Translations under genes and position numbers: made by a program
Assembly: GCA_963682055.1 (NCBI GenBank)
Contig: OY821747.1
Span: 14,806,258 to 14,870,257, forward strand
Reading direction: 5' to 3'
Origin: Primula veris
Taxonomy: Eukaryota; Streptophyta; Magnoliopsida; Ericales; Primulaceae
Length of the DNA stretch: 64,000 bases
Notes under the pieces: generated by a model
The model's input: the letters and a program-made list of their open reading frames with translations, nothing else
The model's database searches: none
Told to the model about the DNA's origin: nothing
Shown: positions 1-14,400 of the stretch, piece by piece
How the letters are laid out: the number at the start of each line of letters is the position of its first letter
Numbering within the stretch: position 1 is the stretch's first letter

Positions 1-2
1 TT

Positions 3-2459
3 CAGCCTGGAGCCATCAGGCTAAATGGAAAATGTCCACTCACTCCTTTGGAGGTAATTTTGAAGTTAAAAATTAATATCTTATTGTTTTATCTAAAATT
101 TATTTTCTTTAAGGTTGATCTACTTTATTCCTTACTATTTTGGATCAAAATTGGGTAATAATACCATTTTAACCTCTTCTTTGAATTTATGAAGCTCCCT
201 CTTTTTTAACTCTTGTTTGTAGTTTAATATAAAGACCACTAACAGTTTTAGCAATCTATCCCTTGTCCACCTCCTGAGTAGTCATTTAGGTTTTGCTATA
301 CCATGTGTGAATTACCAACATATAAGTAATTTCTGTATGAATAATCTTGATAGAGGCATACCATCACTATCTTGAAATTAAGTTTATAAATTTATACCCG
401 GAAAATATAAACTTTGATTCAAGCATGTAACATGATTTTCATTCGTATATTAACTCCTGGCACCAGGTAGGTCTGATGCTCAGAGGAATGGGGTTTGACA
501 AAAGCACTGCTATTTATTTAGCTTCTGGGAAGATATACGACGGAGAGAGAAATATGGTTCCTCTGTTTGAAATGTTCCCCCTTCTGCAAACTAAGGAGAT
601 GTTAGCGTCCCCTGAAGAACTTGCTCCTTATAAGGTTTGAATCCAAAGAGTGTTGCAATCAATGTTTTAAATAGCGTTATCGCTAGCGTAGCGTTTTTTC
701 GAGAGAAACGTTAAAAGCGCAAATAGCGTTGCTACATAGCGCTTTGCGGTGTACTTTGTTTTTGCCTAAGTACATATAAATATAGCATTAAATTCAGAAC
801 ATCTAATAAAAATTAACTAAATATATATAAAAAAGTTGTAACTAATAATAACAAAATAATTGTAGTTGAAATGTCAGAGCATTTACTTTGTTTGCAAGAG
901 GTTTGGGGTTTGATTCTCTTTAGCCTCCAATAATTTCATTAAAATTTTGACAAAAATAAAATAAAAAAATTGGATTGCACCCGCTATAGCGTAAATAGCG
1001 TCCACTATAGCGCGCTATTTACCCTATAGCGTCTCTAGAGCGCGAATTTAGCGCTTTTCCATCCAAATAGCGGTTTATCATAGAAAAACACTATTTCGCG
1101 AACTATAGCGCAATATAGCGCGCTTTTTAAAACAACGGTTGCAATTATTCTTTCTTATATTCTTTTTGAGCTTTCTTTATTGATCTTTTGCCCTACTTTC
1201 AATTTTTTGTTCAGAATTATTCTTCTAGGATGGCTTCTATTGACTACACGGTTTGCCTACATAGTGATGTTTTTGTGACTTCTCAAGGTGGAAATTTCCC
1301 CCAGTTTCTTTTCGGACATAGGAGATACTTATATGGTGGACATGCCCAGACAATTAGGCCTGACAAACGGAGATTAGCATTACTGTTGGATAATCCAAAT
1401 ATTGGGTATGTGTGGTCGTCTTCTCTTTGTTATCTACCTCTACTCAATTTGGTTTTCTCACAAAGAGATGAACTTCAGGTTTTAGGATCAGTTGTTTGAA
1501 TAAGATTAGATAAATATTATAAACTTTACAAAAAAAAAAAATCTATGGCAGGAGGAACTGGTTTAATTAGAGGTCATAAGTAGAAGTGAAACACGAGAAA
1601 AATAAGAAAAATATCTTTTAAAATAATCAATGCTGATCATTGGTTTTGAATCCTTTATCTGGGCGTGTCTTTCAATGTTTTCATTGCACGGTAACTTAGA
1701 CAAGTCATTCAGTACCGCATATGCACAATGACGTTACAATTGACATTTAATGGAATACCCGTTCCACATTTTCTTGGTGAGCTAGATACTATGATCCAGT
1801 GAATTCAAACAAGAATAGTTGTCTTATGTGCCACGCATTCTACTTACGATGGAAAAACGTGTACTTTTTCCTCTGTTTGCCTTGTTTTGTTGCATAGGAA
1901 GAATACTAACCAGTCTATTCCACAAGGGAAAAGTTTTTTAAAACATGTGCGACAGTTTTTACATGAATCTGTACCAAAAAGAATTCTCTGGACTTGCATT
2001 CGCTTGAACAAAATAGTTGGCTGTTGTTGGAATGGGAACATGTGGTTTTTATTCCATCTAAACACTGAAGCATAAATATTTGTCGATTAGAGAGTTCTCA
2101 TAACTCAACCAATTTGTGTTGTAGTTCGGACTAACATTAACCTGGAACTTGGATTATCATCTTGCAACCAAAGGAAGTACAGTAGCATATTCTCCATTTA
2201 ATTATTATAAAATAGCTTACACAGATGAAGATAGCATCATGTACGGTTAAGTTTCTATTTTATTTTAATTTTTTTTCTTTTTATCTAAACTCGTAGGTGG
2301 AAAAGCTTCAGGCGACACATGCTGAATATGCGAGCTCATAGTGATTCCAAGGGATTTGAGCTCAAAAGACCAAATGACTCGATATATTCATTTCCTTGTC
2401 CTGACTGTATGTGTCGGGTTAACAGAACAGAAGTTTCAAAATCATCTTCTTCAACGTGA
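3..2459 (+). CDS. O-fucosyltransferase family protein, 3' part (four exons)
   Basis: This is the C-terminal part of a plant GDP-fucose protein O-fucosyltransferase-like protein (GT106/PF10250 type), a Golgi type II glycosyltransferase. Exons read 3-53, 467-634, 1215-1405 and 2297-2459, each with GT-AG borders and phases that join without a stop. Exon 1 ends in a KCPLTPLE motif, exon 2 begins [10 protein letters not shown] and contains [10 protein letters not shown]. Exon 3 has [12 protein letters not shown] and [19 protein letters not shown], the strongly conserved C-terminal block of this family. Exon 4 gives [12 protein letters not shown] and a Cys-rich CPDCMCR tail before TGA. The 5' part lies outside the window. 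Intron 2 carries a hAT-like insertion; intron 3 (891 bp) holds nothing I recognise. The gene looks intact over the visible part. Some members of this family act on pectin (rhamnosyltransferases), so the exact acceptor is not settled. It converges on the UBP gene. Confidence 0.88.
660..1137. mobile_element. Non-autonomous hAT-like element in O-fucosyltransferase intron 2
   Basis: The 478-bp segment starts CAATGTTTTAAATAGCG and ends with a related inverted end (reverse complement starts CGTTGTTTTAAAAAGCG). It is flanked by a perfect 8-bp direct repeat GTTGCAAT at 652-659 and 1138-1145. That repeat fits the nTnnnnAn target preference of hAT transposons. The ends are packed with short TAGCG/CGCTA motifs in both orientations, a subterminal pattern expected for transposase binding. 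There is no coding capacity. It sits wholly inside an intron, so the mRNA need not be affected. Confidence 0.75.
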
Positions 2460-5440
2460 CGATTAGAAGTATTGTTTGCCTGGTGTTTCTACGTCCCCCA
2501 TGATTTTTTGGGAAAATTATAGTTGCTAACCTCCTTTACTTGTGTGATTGTTTCATTTTCCTTGCAATTTTCTCTTGGTGAGGGGACTATTACAGCTCCC
2601 ATTTTTTTCAGAAGAAACAATGATCTAATTATTTTCCGGGATTGGCCCGAGGGGATATTGCACCTTTGTGTAACTGACAAAAGCCTGGTGGAGAAAAGGG
2701 ATTCTACCCACCGAGTGCAGCAATTTTCTCTCCCTCTCAACATACGCACACCCTCTCACAACAGAGACCTCACTTGAATAGTCGTAGTACCACATCTTAA
2801 GCTGAGAGGGGAGCTCATTCAGAAGTACAGAGAGAGAGTAGATATTCTTCATTCTCATCTTGGTTCAGCTGCTGTATCTAACAAGCTGCTCGATAACACA
2901 TAACAGAGTTCGTGGTTCGGTTTTGCTCTTACATATTTGTGGTTTGTAAAGTTATTTTTAGGTGTACTTGTAAAGTAGATTATAGAGTTGATTTGTATAC
3001 ATTTTTAAACATTAGGGTAGCATGATTGGCAATTGGTTCTTGAGTAGAGGCTGGTTTGTAGTTTGTACTTTACCTTATTCTTTAATTGATTTGATTTTTC
3101 TGAGGGTGTACATGTGCAATTTCGTTTAGGGTTGTGTTTTTCGGAATTTTGGGTCACCAATACTACTTCCCCATTTCTTTAAGTATTTTGGGTCACCAAT
3201 ACTACTTCCCCATTTCTTTAAGTCTCTACCGATGCCATTTACAGTTCCGTAACTATTGATATGCCAGATGGTTGTGATGAGTAACCATCGTTGAAATACT
3301 ACTGGGATTGCATTTTTAATTTGCAGATATTAATCCCTAAATGGTTCCAAATTGATTTTAATTTGCAGTTTAAACAAACCAATTATAGGTTTCAAATTTC
3401 ATTTTTAATACACCCATTAAGGGTTAATTGGAACGAATTTAATTTAATCAAACTTAAGAAAAAATGACAAGGTTTTGCTTTCTAAAATCTGTGAAAATGG
3501 AATATGATGAGCAACGAAAGATTTTAAATATTTTATTCAATTCGAATAAGGAGAATTCTCGAGTTGCCAAATTGAAACGAATTTAATTTGATCAAACTTA
3601 AGAATTTAATTTTATCGTCCAATTGACTTCGAAAATAGCTTAAGTTGCCAAATTACCCTCATGCAACTTTAGATCATAATAAGTTAGTATATTGTACTTC
3701 ATATTATTTTTTTACACTTTCATACACTAATTTTTCTTTCAAATCCAGACTTATTCAATATTATTGGAAATAGTCCTCATAGTTTCAGTCTTTCAGAGTA
3801 TAATTAATTTAATGGGACAAGCTTCAATTGTATTAAAAATTAAAGGAAAATAAAGTATAAAGTTAATTTGTAACACAAAAGGAACTTACACTAGAAAAAA
3901 ATAAACACTTTTAGTTCGTACTTTTGTGTAGGAGAAAACATTCTTTTTCACTTGCTTAATTTATACTCAATTGTATATAAAAAAAGAAATAAAAGTTTTG
4001 GTATATCAATTGTAGCTTTATTTTTCTTTCCCAATTATAATAATGTAGAAGCAAATTTTTTTGACATCTAAATAATTGAATTTTTTCAGTGAGCTATACA
4101 CTATGCTTATAGTATAAATCGACCTTTTTAACTATACAACTTCTACCATATATAATTCTAAGTTTGTGTATCTTGTGTATATTTTTAAATAAGAAATATA
4201 ACTTCTTGCATATTCTTTTTATTTACAATACTAATATTAAATATATAAGACAAAAGTTACTTTACATAACAAATATAAATTAGTTCTAAATTCTATTTAA
4301 TATCGTTGAATAATTCTTATAACATTATTTTGTATATTTTTACGTGATTTATGTATTAAATTGTGAATGAAAAGTAATTTCTTTTCTTGTGACAAGTAAT
4401 ATTAGTAGAGAAATATTTCAATTTTAAAATATATATACCACATATTGGTATTACAATTTCATTTTAACTCTATGAGTTGATTTTAAATATGCTAGTCAGT
4501 TATTGAATTTATAGATTTGGTTTCAAATCTAGAAATTTATATTTATAAAATTTATTGAACCTAATTCAAAAATAACTGATAGCTTAGCATACTAAACCAG
4601 AAAATGAGAAAAGTATAATATACTAAACTAGAATTAAACTTTGTAAACAGCTGAAATGACCAATATACCTCTAATGATAACTGAGAATGTTTAGTCGCGT
4701 CACTTTTTGCCCGTTAAGAGTTGAAGTAACTAAATCAATCTGAAATAAATCTATATACAAAATAAAAAAAATTGGTAGTATGACATACTAAATGGAAAAG
4801 ACATGATTTATAGTTATACACGCTAATGTGCATGACATTGGCAAAATATAACTATTTGCTGCCTATGTAGCTATTTATAAGCTTATAGTACAAATTATTT
4901 ATTGAGACGGTTGTGAAAACTCTAAAGAGTAATTCTGAACATATTGCCCAAGTATTTTTTTTTTTAATTCTTGCTGTACCGATAGAAATCTACAGAAAAA
5001 ATCACATTTTAAAGAAAACAAAGTAAAGGAGTAAGTAGGGTATACAATTTCAGGAACAATATTTGCTGCAAATCTACGAAATTGAGAACAAATCATAAAT
5101 GAATAAATAAGATAAACAAAATTAATTTGTTACAAGACATGGGAATTGACGACTTTCAGCTTACCAAAATGAATGTGCGGAATCCAAATTAAAATACTCC
5201 GTTAGTCCCATTCCCATAACACATTCTACACTATTCTCTCTCTTGATCTCGTTTTATTGTTTACAACAATAAATAATGATGAATTTCCACCATCCACTGT
5301 ACATAGATTTCCAAAACATAACAAGGAGGAAATGGTGAAAATTCCATTAAAACGAGTCTGATAATTAGAAAATATGATCAAGTAAATAATTTCCAAATCT
5401 CTCTTTCTATCTCTCCTCGTCTCTCTCAGCTCAGTTGATG
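2460..5440. other. Intergenic region between two convergent genes
   Basis: AT-rich DNA between the 3' ends of the O-fucosyltransferase gene (+) and the UBP gene (-). It must hold both 3' UTRs. I see no conserved protein in either strand; the short reading frames at 2489-2858 and 4899-5096 have no recognisable domain. A 39-bp tandem duplication is at 3147-3223. Confidence 0.6.
3147..3223. repeat. 39-bp tandem duplication
   Basis: A unit beginning TTTTGGGTCACCAATACTAC occurs at 3147-3185 and again at 3186-3223 without mismatch. The identity of the copies indicates a recent slippage or duplication in the intergenic DNA. Confidence 0.9.
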
Positions 5441-8400
5441 CTACTGGCAATTTAGTCTCTCGTAAAACAGGATATACCCAGTATCCGTATTGCTAGAGAA
5501 CTCCTGTACGGAACCAAATATAGTCTGAACAGCAGATTCGTCAATCATCTCCACATTCTCATCATCAAAATATAACCAATGATTATGGCTTTTTACAAGG
5601 CTTACATAATGTCCATGGTTGGGCCCACTCCCAACATGAACAACTACAGCAAATAGAGAATACTCAGCATCGGTGTCTACCACTGTATTGCTAAGTTTGA
5701 GCTCGAGCGGGAATACAACACGATATGATAATTTCTTGTACCGTCCCATTGATTCTATGTATTTGAAACGTTTAAGATGGATCACGAGGATTTGAGGCGG
5801 CTTCTTTATTTTCATTCTCTTCTGAGCCTCCTGCAAACTACATAAATGATAAATTAAATCTGCGAGCACGAAACATATAATTATAAAAAACGAAACAAGG
5901 ATCTTTACCAAAACACCTTGTAAATTTCATTATTCATCTAAATAGAAAATTCTCAAATTTGTATGTCGATAGCTCACGTGAGCCCCTAAACTATAGTCTA
6001 AGATAATTCTGTTATTTAAAATGATTTCATTCAACAGTTATTTCGTCGATTTGAGGGCTCCAACTATCAAGTGACCATAGTAACAATTTAATGGATTTCG
6101 TGTTAGGACTTAGGATTTATACAGATATACTACTTTTTTTCTCCGCAACAGCTCCAAAAAATTAAGAACTCTAAATACCGAAGCAGAATAGGGGTTTATT
6201 CACTTTCGCACCTTGGTTTCTTCATTTTTTTTTCTGTTTTGTACCTCAGTTTCTTAAATTTTCTTTTTTGTACCCTGGTTCCTACTCTTTTTTCCTTTGT
6301 GTACCTTTGTTTTTTTAATTTTCTTTTTTTCTACCTTGGTTTCTACTTTCTCTTCCTTTTGTACACAAGTTTTAACGGTTGAAAATTGACCGAAAAAGAA
6401 AAAATAAATATAAACCAAGGTAAAAAAAAGGTACAAAAAGGAAAAGAAAAAGTAGAAACCATGGTCCAAAAAAGAAAAATTAAGTAACGAAGTTACAAAA
6501 GGGAAAAAATGAATCAACGATTGTACAAAAAGATATAAAACCCGTGCAATAGACTCTACTCCCCCCTCTCTCTCTTCTGACTGCTGGCATATTGACAGGA
6601 CAGATAATTACAAAAATGACATGTACCTGCAGCACTTGTCACAAAAGAACTTGTCTTCAGCATTAAGTGTCTCAGTGGAACTAAAGTTTTTCAAACAGCT
6701 CGTTAAGGAACTGTTTTGCTCAATATCAACGCTCAAGTCGAAAAAAGTCTCATCTCTTGCAGTTACCGTCTCACATCGTAAGCACCTTGTTTCGTTTGTA
6801 AGTATGCCCTGGAAAAGTAATATCACAATTTTGTATAAAGTGATTGGATCAGCTTGAAGAATTTATCATTGTCCAACTATCATTGTTACAATAATAGCAT
6901 TGGTTTTTGACAGAATAAATATCAAACTTCATAACATTCAGTGCTTTCGTTTTGAAGTTTCATAAGGGTCGATGAATAAAAATCAATAACATGAAAAATT
7001 ACCTGAAAAATTTTGTGCACCCACGTGATAAGAGGCTCAGATTTAATTCCATTGACATTAATACTTGTAGGACCATTTGTAATTTTTTCAGATGAAGATG
7101 AAGTTCCGAGATCACTTTTGGCCGTTTTTGATTCTTTTTCCAATATATCAGCAAGTTCATTCAGCAAGTAGTTCAAAAATTCATGAGCATCCTACACCAA
7201 ATAGTTAGATGATTAGGTTCTCAGGTTGCACGAACAAAAATATAGATCGAGAAAAAGTGAAAGTAAAAGAGATGATCTTACCAACCAATTCTATTTTTAT
7301 AACCCTAGAGAAAGGGAAAAATAAAATACATTGGAGAGAAATGATGTTTACTTACCACAATAATAACTCTTCGCACTAGAAATTAAAAATTAAACCTGAA
7401 GACATTTTGCATATTTTAACTAATGGAATGTAAGATATTTTCCATGTGAATAGAAATGACTTGATCAAAGATCTAGACCTAGAGCTCAGTCTAACATTGT
7501 ACTGCAGCAGATTAGTTTAGTACTTATACTTTATATTGCTTCCTTTTTTGAGATTCTTATGTGTGAGCACACTCCATTTTGTGTTTGGGAAAAACCATAC
7601 GTACCTTTCTTTTGTGAAAAAAAATTGTTTGTCTCTTGATTAATTTGTTGGCTTTTCGAAAATTTAACTATACCTTGATTTATACTTGATGCCTGCCAGT
7701 GTTGATTTCAAAAATATTAAATAGTAGTTCAGTTACTTCAGTATGTGAGTGTATATATACACATATATAAATGTAATTAGTACAGTTTAAATACATACAT
7801 ATATGTATAGGTATATGTATCAATACTATTAGAGCAACCATGTAAGCCTCTTTATAATTCTCTCCATAATTAGCATAAAAGTTACATTTTATTAACTTTT
7901 TGGCTACTCAACTCACACTTCCAAAACAACTGAGCCTCTCTATTATACTTTACTTTATAATTAAAATCACTATTTATTAATTTTTATAATATACTTTTTA
8001 CTTCTTCCTACATTTGGCTGTGTTTCCCTATGCATATTAACACCTTTTTGGTGGACAATTCATTCTGAAGTAATAGATGTGATGGAATAGAAAATAGATA
8101 GCTAGCAAGTCTTGATATGCATAAGTAGCTAGCCAACATGGGCTTTCTATTTTTAACTAGTGGCATTTTGAGCCTGATGGAGCAACAATTTAAACAAGAA
8201 ACATCAAATTTTAGGTAAAGATACACAATAGCTAGGGAGAAGTGCATGCTCTTATAATATACATACATACATATATATATGTTTAAACATGTAAGTATAT
8301 ATGTATATACATATATTTACTATGTATACGTTCATATTTGTTTTGTCCACTTATATAAACTATTTTGTCGACTTACGTTATTTTTAAGCTTTTCGTATAG

Positions 8401-11400
8401 CTCTTGCAAAAAACACTTTGGCTAAGTTGTTGCTTTTAAAATCACTGCTATTGCAAAGTCACCAGCTGGGTTTTTCTAAGGTATTAAGGATGAATGCAGA
8501 CCATAGTGACACTCACTAAGCCTGCAGAAAAATATTTTAACGTTACAAAGAAGATTAAAATTATTTCTACTGTCACGTAATCCTTTCACTCTTTACCATT
8601 TTCTAGTTCCCACGTACCGGAACATGGTACTCTTACGTAGAGCTGCGGCAAAAATGTCCAATTCGGACACCTGGCTCGGTCCTGACCTGAAACCATCCCG
8701 ACCCGAAGTAATCCTGACCCGACTATTTTCGGGTTCGGGATCATGCATAATTTTTATAACCTGTCGGGTACCCGAACCCGACGCGAAACTATTAATAATA
8801 TTTATATATAATTAGATATACACGTTGAATATTTTTTCTTGAAACTTTTGACATAAAAAAAAAAGTCCATCTAATGCAAGTAATTCTCAAATCCAATCTA
8901 GCAAAATATGTATACAAAAAATAATAACAGAACATGTTTATGTAGATTCACTTATAGGCATATGGCTTGTGATAGAAAAACAAACAATTGAATAAGGGAA
9001 ATAGTATCACAACATTTTTTATTTTTATCGAAGTTTAGGGTTTCAAGGTTTGTGCTTTTGTGTATGGAGTTTTCAGCCCATATGTGCAGTTTAAGCAATG
9101 TTAACAATTTCTAACAGTTTTTCTGATAAAACCTGTAGCAACTTTTGGAACTTTCTTCAACTAGTTTGTTGTTTCAAGATGTTTTAAGTAGTATTCCTCG
9201 ATTATTAATTTATTTTTGCTTATTTTGGCAATGTATATAAGTTTGTGCAGCTTCGTAGCGTTTTCTAGTAACTTATTGTAAGTTTGTATGCATTTTCCGT
9301 TGTTTTTTTTCTCATGTGAAGCATGCCGGGAATATCCGATCCCGACCTACCGGCTAACTGAACTATCAGGTATCCGACCCTTTTCGGGTTGGCATCGGGA
9401 ATAAAAATCCAGGTCGTGATTTTAGTTGTGGGTTCTCGAATCCCGAATCGACCCCTACAGACAGTCTCACGTATCAAAAATACTAATTCTAGCAAACAGA
9501 CATTACAAACAGGCAGATTCCTGTTTTCTTTCCCACTTTTTATACAAATTCTCATTCACACTTATTACAAGAAATTGGTATTATTGGGTTTAGATCTCAA
9601 CAGCTTAACCATTAAAAAACATCCTTGCTAATAAGGCAATAACACTAGTTCCTCCTCTATATTAAAGTGGATATTCTTTAGCTTTTAGCGAGTTTTGGTG
9701 TTTGGTGGGTTATTTCTCTTTGGTTCTTCTTTTCCAAGAGAGAATGAGAGGGAGAGGGAGAGATAGGAGAAATAAACAGCAGGAGCCAGGAACAAGACCA
9801 GCACAATGGAAGTGAGTTTCATAGCTTAATTAGCTTCGACCTCCAAATTAGATAATTACAAATTTCAATATATACTATTCCCATTAGTATATGAGATATT
9901 TCTCACTTAAGATAACACACAATAGAGAGGGAGAGAAGGAGAGGTCAAATTGGAAGAGAGAGTAAAAAAGACCAGCAGATCTGGAAATATCTTTGCACAC
10001 ACGCACGCGCATGCACACACATGTATTTATATATGAAATTTAATGTCTAAACTTTCCTTTGCATACCTGGTGCATATAGCTGCGGAAAATCTCGTTTTGC
10101 TTCTTCAATCTTTGCACAAAGCGCTTTGGAGGAATGACACCAGTTTTCTTCTTTTGCGAACTTATCTGGATAGGAACAAAAGATTATCAGATAATAAGGT
10201 ACAAGGATTATCGTCTAAAACTTTTTGAGTAAGTTAGAATGTTAATGACACACAAGTTATTATTTACAGTAAATAAAAAGAAAGAAGAAGAACTGACCAT
10301 ATACTACAACACTGGCTTACAAGCTAACATCCTTTTTACATTCATCTGAGAATCTAAATTCAAGTTTAACAATGACCCCCAAAGTCAAAATATAGAATAA
10401 TCGGCTCACAAATAAAGTGTGGGGCATGTTAAAGCTATATTTGGAATTAGATCCATGTTGAGGTGATGTGGTCTTAACTTAAAGACTCTGATTACCAAAA
10501 TCAAAGTAATGTTGTATATGTTTTATCTATACATGGAGATGATAAAATAGTATCTGGGGACCAATGTTAAGATTTCCTACCTCATAAACTAACTTTTATC
10601 TGGGGATTATTTGTGTAAATGAAAGGGTTATTGGTACAATCGAAGTTAGACAGTAGCCCCATAGATTTATAAACCCATATGGAAAATATAAACATTCTAG
10701 ACAGAAGTAAAAACGATTGAGCACATGAAGTACAGGAAGGAAAGCTCTAATTAAAATAAACAGCAATTAGGAGTCTAATTTCAACGTTCATATAACTTAG
10801 CTCTTTTCATCGCAGAAATGTTATGCTGAATGTATTTAATACAAAGATAGAACAAGGGTCATTTACTCATGACATGGAGTCTTAATTAAGGATTACTATC
10901 ATGCTAACCTAGCATTAGTAAAGATATACCTGAGAAAACAAGTCCGCAAGGCATGTCAAAAGATTTTCTTCTGAATCTACAAGATTTTTGTTATTCGTGT
11001 CGTATTCCAATAGTTCCTCACGGAAAGGGACACAAAAATACAGAGTCTGCAAATACACAAGTAGATGTTATTGTAAAGAATATACTGGAACTTGAAAAGA
11101 ACCTCCTGTCAAACAACAATTGACCACAGCATATTTATTAATCTAATAGCATTTGAAAGATAATGGTCCGAAATACTGATCTCCACATGATATAGCTCTT
11201 CAGTTAAAAACTACACTAAATGTCAAATATTGGCGTATCAAGGGCATTAAAGGCATCTACTTCCAAATAGATTTTGCTTTGGGGAAAGAGGGAAAATCAA
11301 AAGTGGGAAGGCGTGTGTTTTCAGAAAATATTTTGCTATGTGTAGAAATATTTAGGAAGTAATGTTTTATTTCTCATTCATGAAATCCGTATATATACAA

Positions 11401-14400
11401 GCAAATAAGGATCAGATCAGATCCACAAAGTTAAGACTAAAATAAGGTTTAAATGCTTAAGAGATATTTAGAATATCTCTCCTACAAATAAAATCATATC
11501 TTCTAATATCTTCTATACATGAACTCCTAATTTAGTAGTGCCAGCTAACTTTCTAACTGATTTTGTACACTATGTTCTTCCTATTCTCCAGACCGTCAAA
11601 TTTTTCTCTGATGCTAAAGTAATTTGTTTATCCACTGTTATGTGTTTTGGCAAATTTGGACAATCAATGTCCAACGTTAAGTTGCAAACAATATATCAAT
11701 ACACATCAGGTCCTTAACAGCAAGCTAGATAAAAGCCATATCATGGGGTATAAGCCATATCATGGGGTATAATCCATGTCAACAAGATTCGGTTTATGAA
11801 TTTAGTTCATGATGAACTAACTAATTATTCAAACCATAATCAAAATGTATAATAAAAGTATCAAAATCTGTTAGCAAACACAGTCATCTGTGGGGTCTAT
11901 AGGGTAATTAGTCCAATCTATCCCACAAATCCACCGACCAAACAAGGCTTAATTGTTCAGGATATAAAATGTAACCTTTTAGTTTAACAGTTATTGATTG
12001 GAGTGACAGATTCAAATTCTATTGAATCAACGAGGAGAAAAACTTGAACTTCTCCGTGTTGAAGCTCAGCAAATGCAACCTAAAAGACACATTTTGAGAC
12101 TAAAAAACCTATCATTTAACTAACCATTTCGAGGTCAAAAGGAGAATGACGGAGAGGGATAATGAAGTCATTGAACAATTAAAGGTGGGGTTTACGTTGT
12201 GATCAACTTGAACCCTAGGCGACCGTAGTGCAGAGTTGGACAGAAACTGAATGGTTCCCTTTTCACGATACAAATGATAAATCAAGCAGTACAAAGAGCT
12301 GATTTGGGATGGGGAGGCTATGAATCTTCTTATTTATCGATCAGCGACATAATAGCTTATTAATGTTACATCCCTTTTTTCAATTTAACTAACTGATTGG
12401 TCCGCATTTCCTCAGATTGCTAAAGTTGGAAACGAATCAGTTAGACCGACTTCAATAATGTAAGTTCTTCCAGTTGAAATATAATTAGAGGTTTCCTCCC
12501 AAAAACACCACTGGTTAACAATTCACAAGCACAAGACTGGCAAACTCGTAAGTTGCTGTTTATAATTAATGCTGTTACATTCTCCAAAACACCACTGGTT
12601 AACAAAATAAAGATAAAATTAGAAATTGGTTATGCAAATATCCAACATATATGGGAGGAGATTCTATTTTAGTAGCAAAACTCAATAACCTTACAAGCAC
12701 AAGACAGTATCAAGTTTCCTTAATTTTCTCATGTCAATATCAACAATAGAACTGTTCAAAAAACCAGAGAAAGAGTTAATGATACCGGAAGCAACAAACT
12801 GGAATAGAATCAAAAGTAAAACCACACACCATAAGAGAATCAACAACTAACATCCAAAGTGAAACGAACCCATCTATGTTTGTCTTATTCTAGTTTGGTT
12901 TAAGGCAGACATCATCCTAAGGAAATTTTGCTTTTTGTACAAATCGCCGATTGTCAAACATCTAAATCTTAAACAGGCCCACATGTCTAAATCTTGATGA
13001 GTGTCTTGAAACAAGTACAACGATATAAAATTGAAATTAAAATTAAACACCATAACTAGAAAGAGTTTTAACTGAGAACAAGTATAAGTTGGGTCATCAA
13101 TAAATAACACCCACACATCCAGTCTTTAGAAATTAGGATTATAAAACAAAAAAAGTGGGGAATAACAGCATTATCAAAGTTTTGGAGAATGTAAACCCTC
13201 AAGACGTGAGATGAAAATAGAGGACTAACCATGAACAAGAAAACTTAAGAGTGAAACTTAAGATCTACTGTACATTCAACATTATAAACTGTGTTTAATG
13301 CTCAGCGTTGTATTACGCACACTTAGTGTGGGTGTTGGGGCCAAGTTGCACAATTTTCCGGCTACACGTGTAGTTTCCTATTCACAAGTCCGTTGAACCA
13401 TCTAGTATCTACATATTTGGATATTTATTACATACTTCTATTAGTTCTATAAAGGGACCAAGTTGGTGATGAATCATTCTCATAAATTATGTCCCCTTTG
13501 GTAAAAGTGGGTGGATTTAGGGTTATACCTCAAATGGGAGGGATGATATTCTATAGAGTAATGCTATACGTACAGAATAGATTGCACAAACTAATTGTAC
13601 AGAATGAAACAATGGTTGAGATGTAGCCCCGTCATAATTTATTAATTACATCCAACAGTCATTGTCTTACTAACCTATAATACCAAAATGGCCCTCCCAC
13701 ACATCTCTCTCTTCTCTCCTTATCAAAACCTCAATCACCGTAATTCTCATCTCCCATCTGACCACCAAAACACCTCATTTCAAAAAGGTTAGGGAAATAA
13801 TATGTTCAGTTTAGATTCAAATATTTAGTTGTCTGAGTTTTGAATTGAAGTATAAAAAGGAAAATAAGAGGGACTTTGAGTTTGTTTGTTTTTTGATTAA
13901 TAAAAGAGACTTTTAAGATTATTGTGAACTATCAAAAATGAACTAAAAAATCTGATGTGGATTTGATTACACAGTTATACTTCACTGTGTTAATATATAT
14001 CAATCTATTATAATAAGTCAACACAAGTCAAATGAGCCTGCCCAATTTAGCCATTTTTTTCCAAAATTACCCCTATACCTTAATATTAATTACAATAATA
14101 CCATACTCCTATAAAAAATATAAAAAGTAATAAAACTATTTATCACTCTTAACAACCAAAAATTCTTTTAAATCTTAAACTATGTTTTTTTTATTATCCA
14201 CATATTTATATCATAACTATACATATTTTCTATATTTTTATTGCATTACGTGTCCCACACGCAACGCGTGAGACACGATTACTAGTATATATATAGAGAG
14301 AGAGAGATGGGAGAGAATCACAAGATGAGAATACAAAGAACAAATAGGAAGGAATAAAAGAATATTAATTTAAGGACAAAAGTGTAATTATCTCAGTCTG

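Noticed and set aside
8624..8815. 63-codon frame in UBP intron 3
   Set aside because: It lies in the GC-rich end of a transposon-like repeat and has no protein resemblance.
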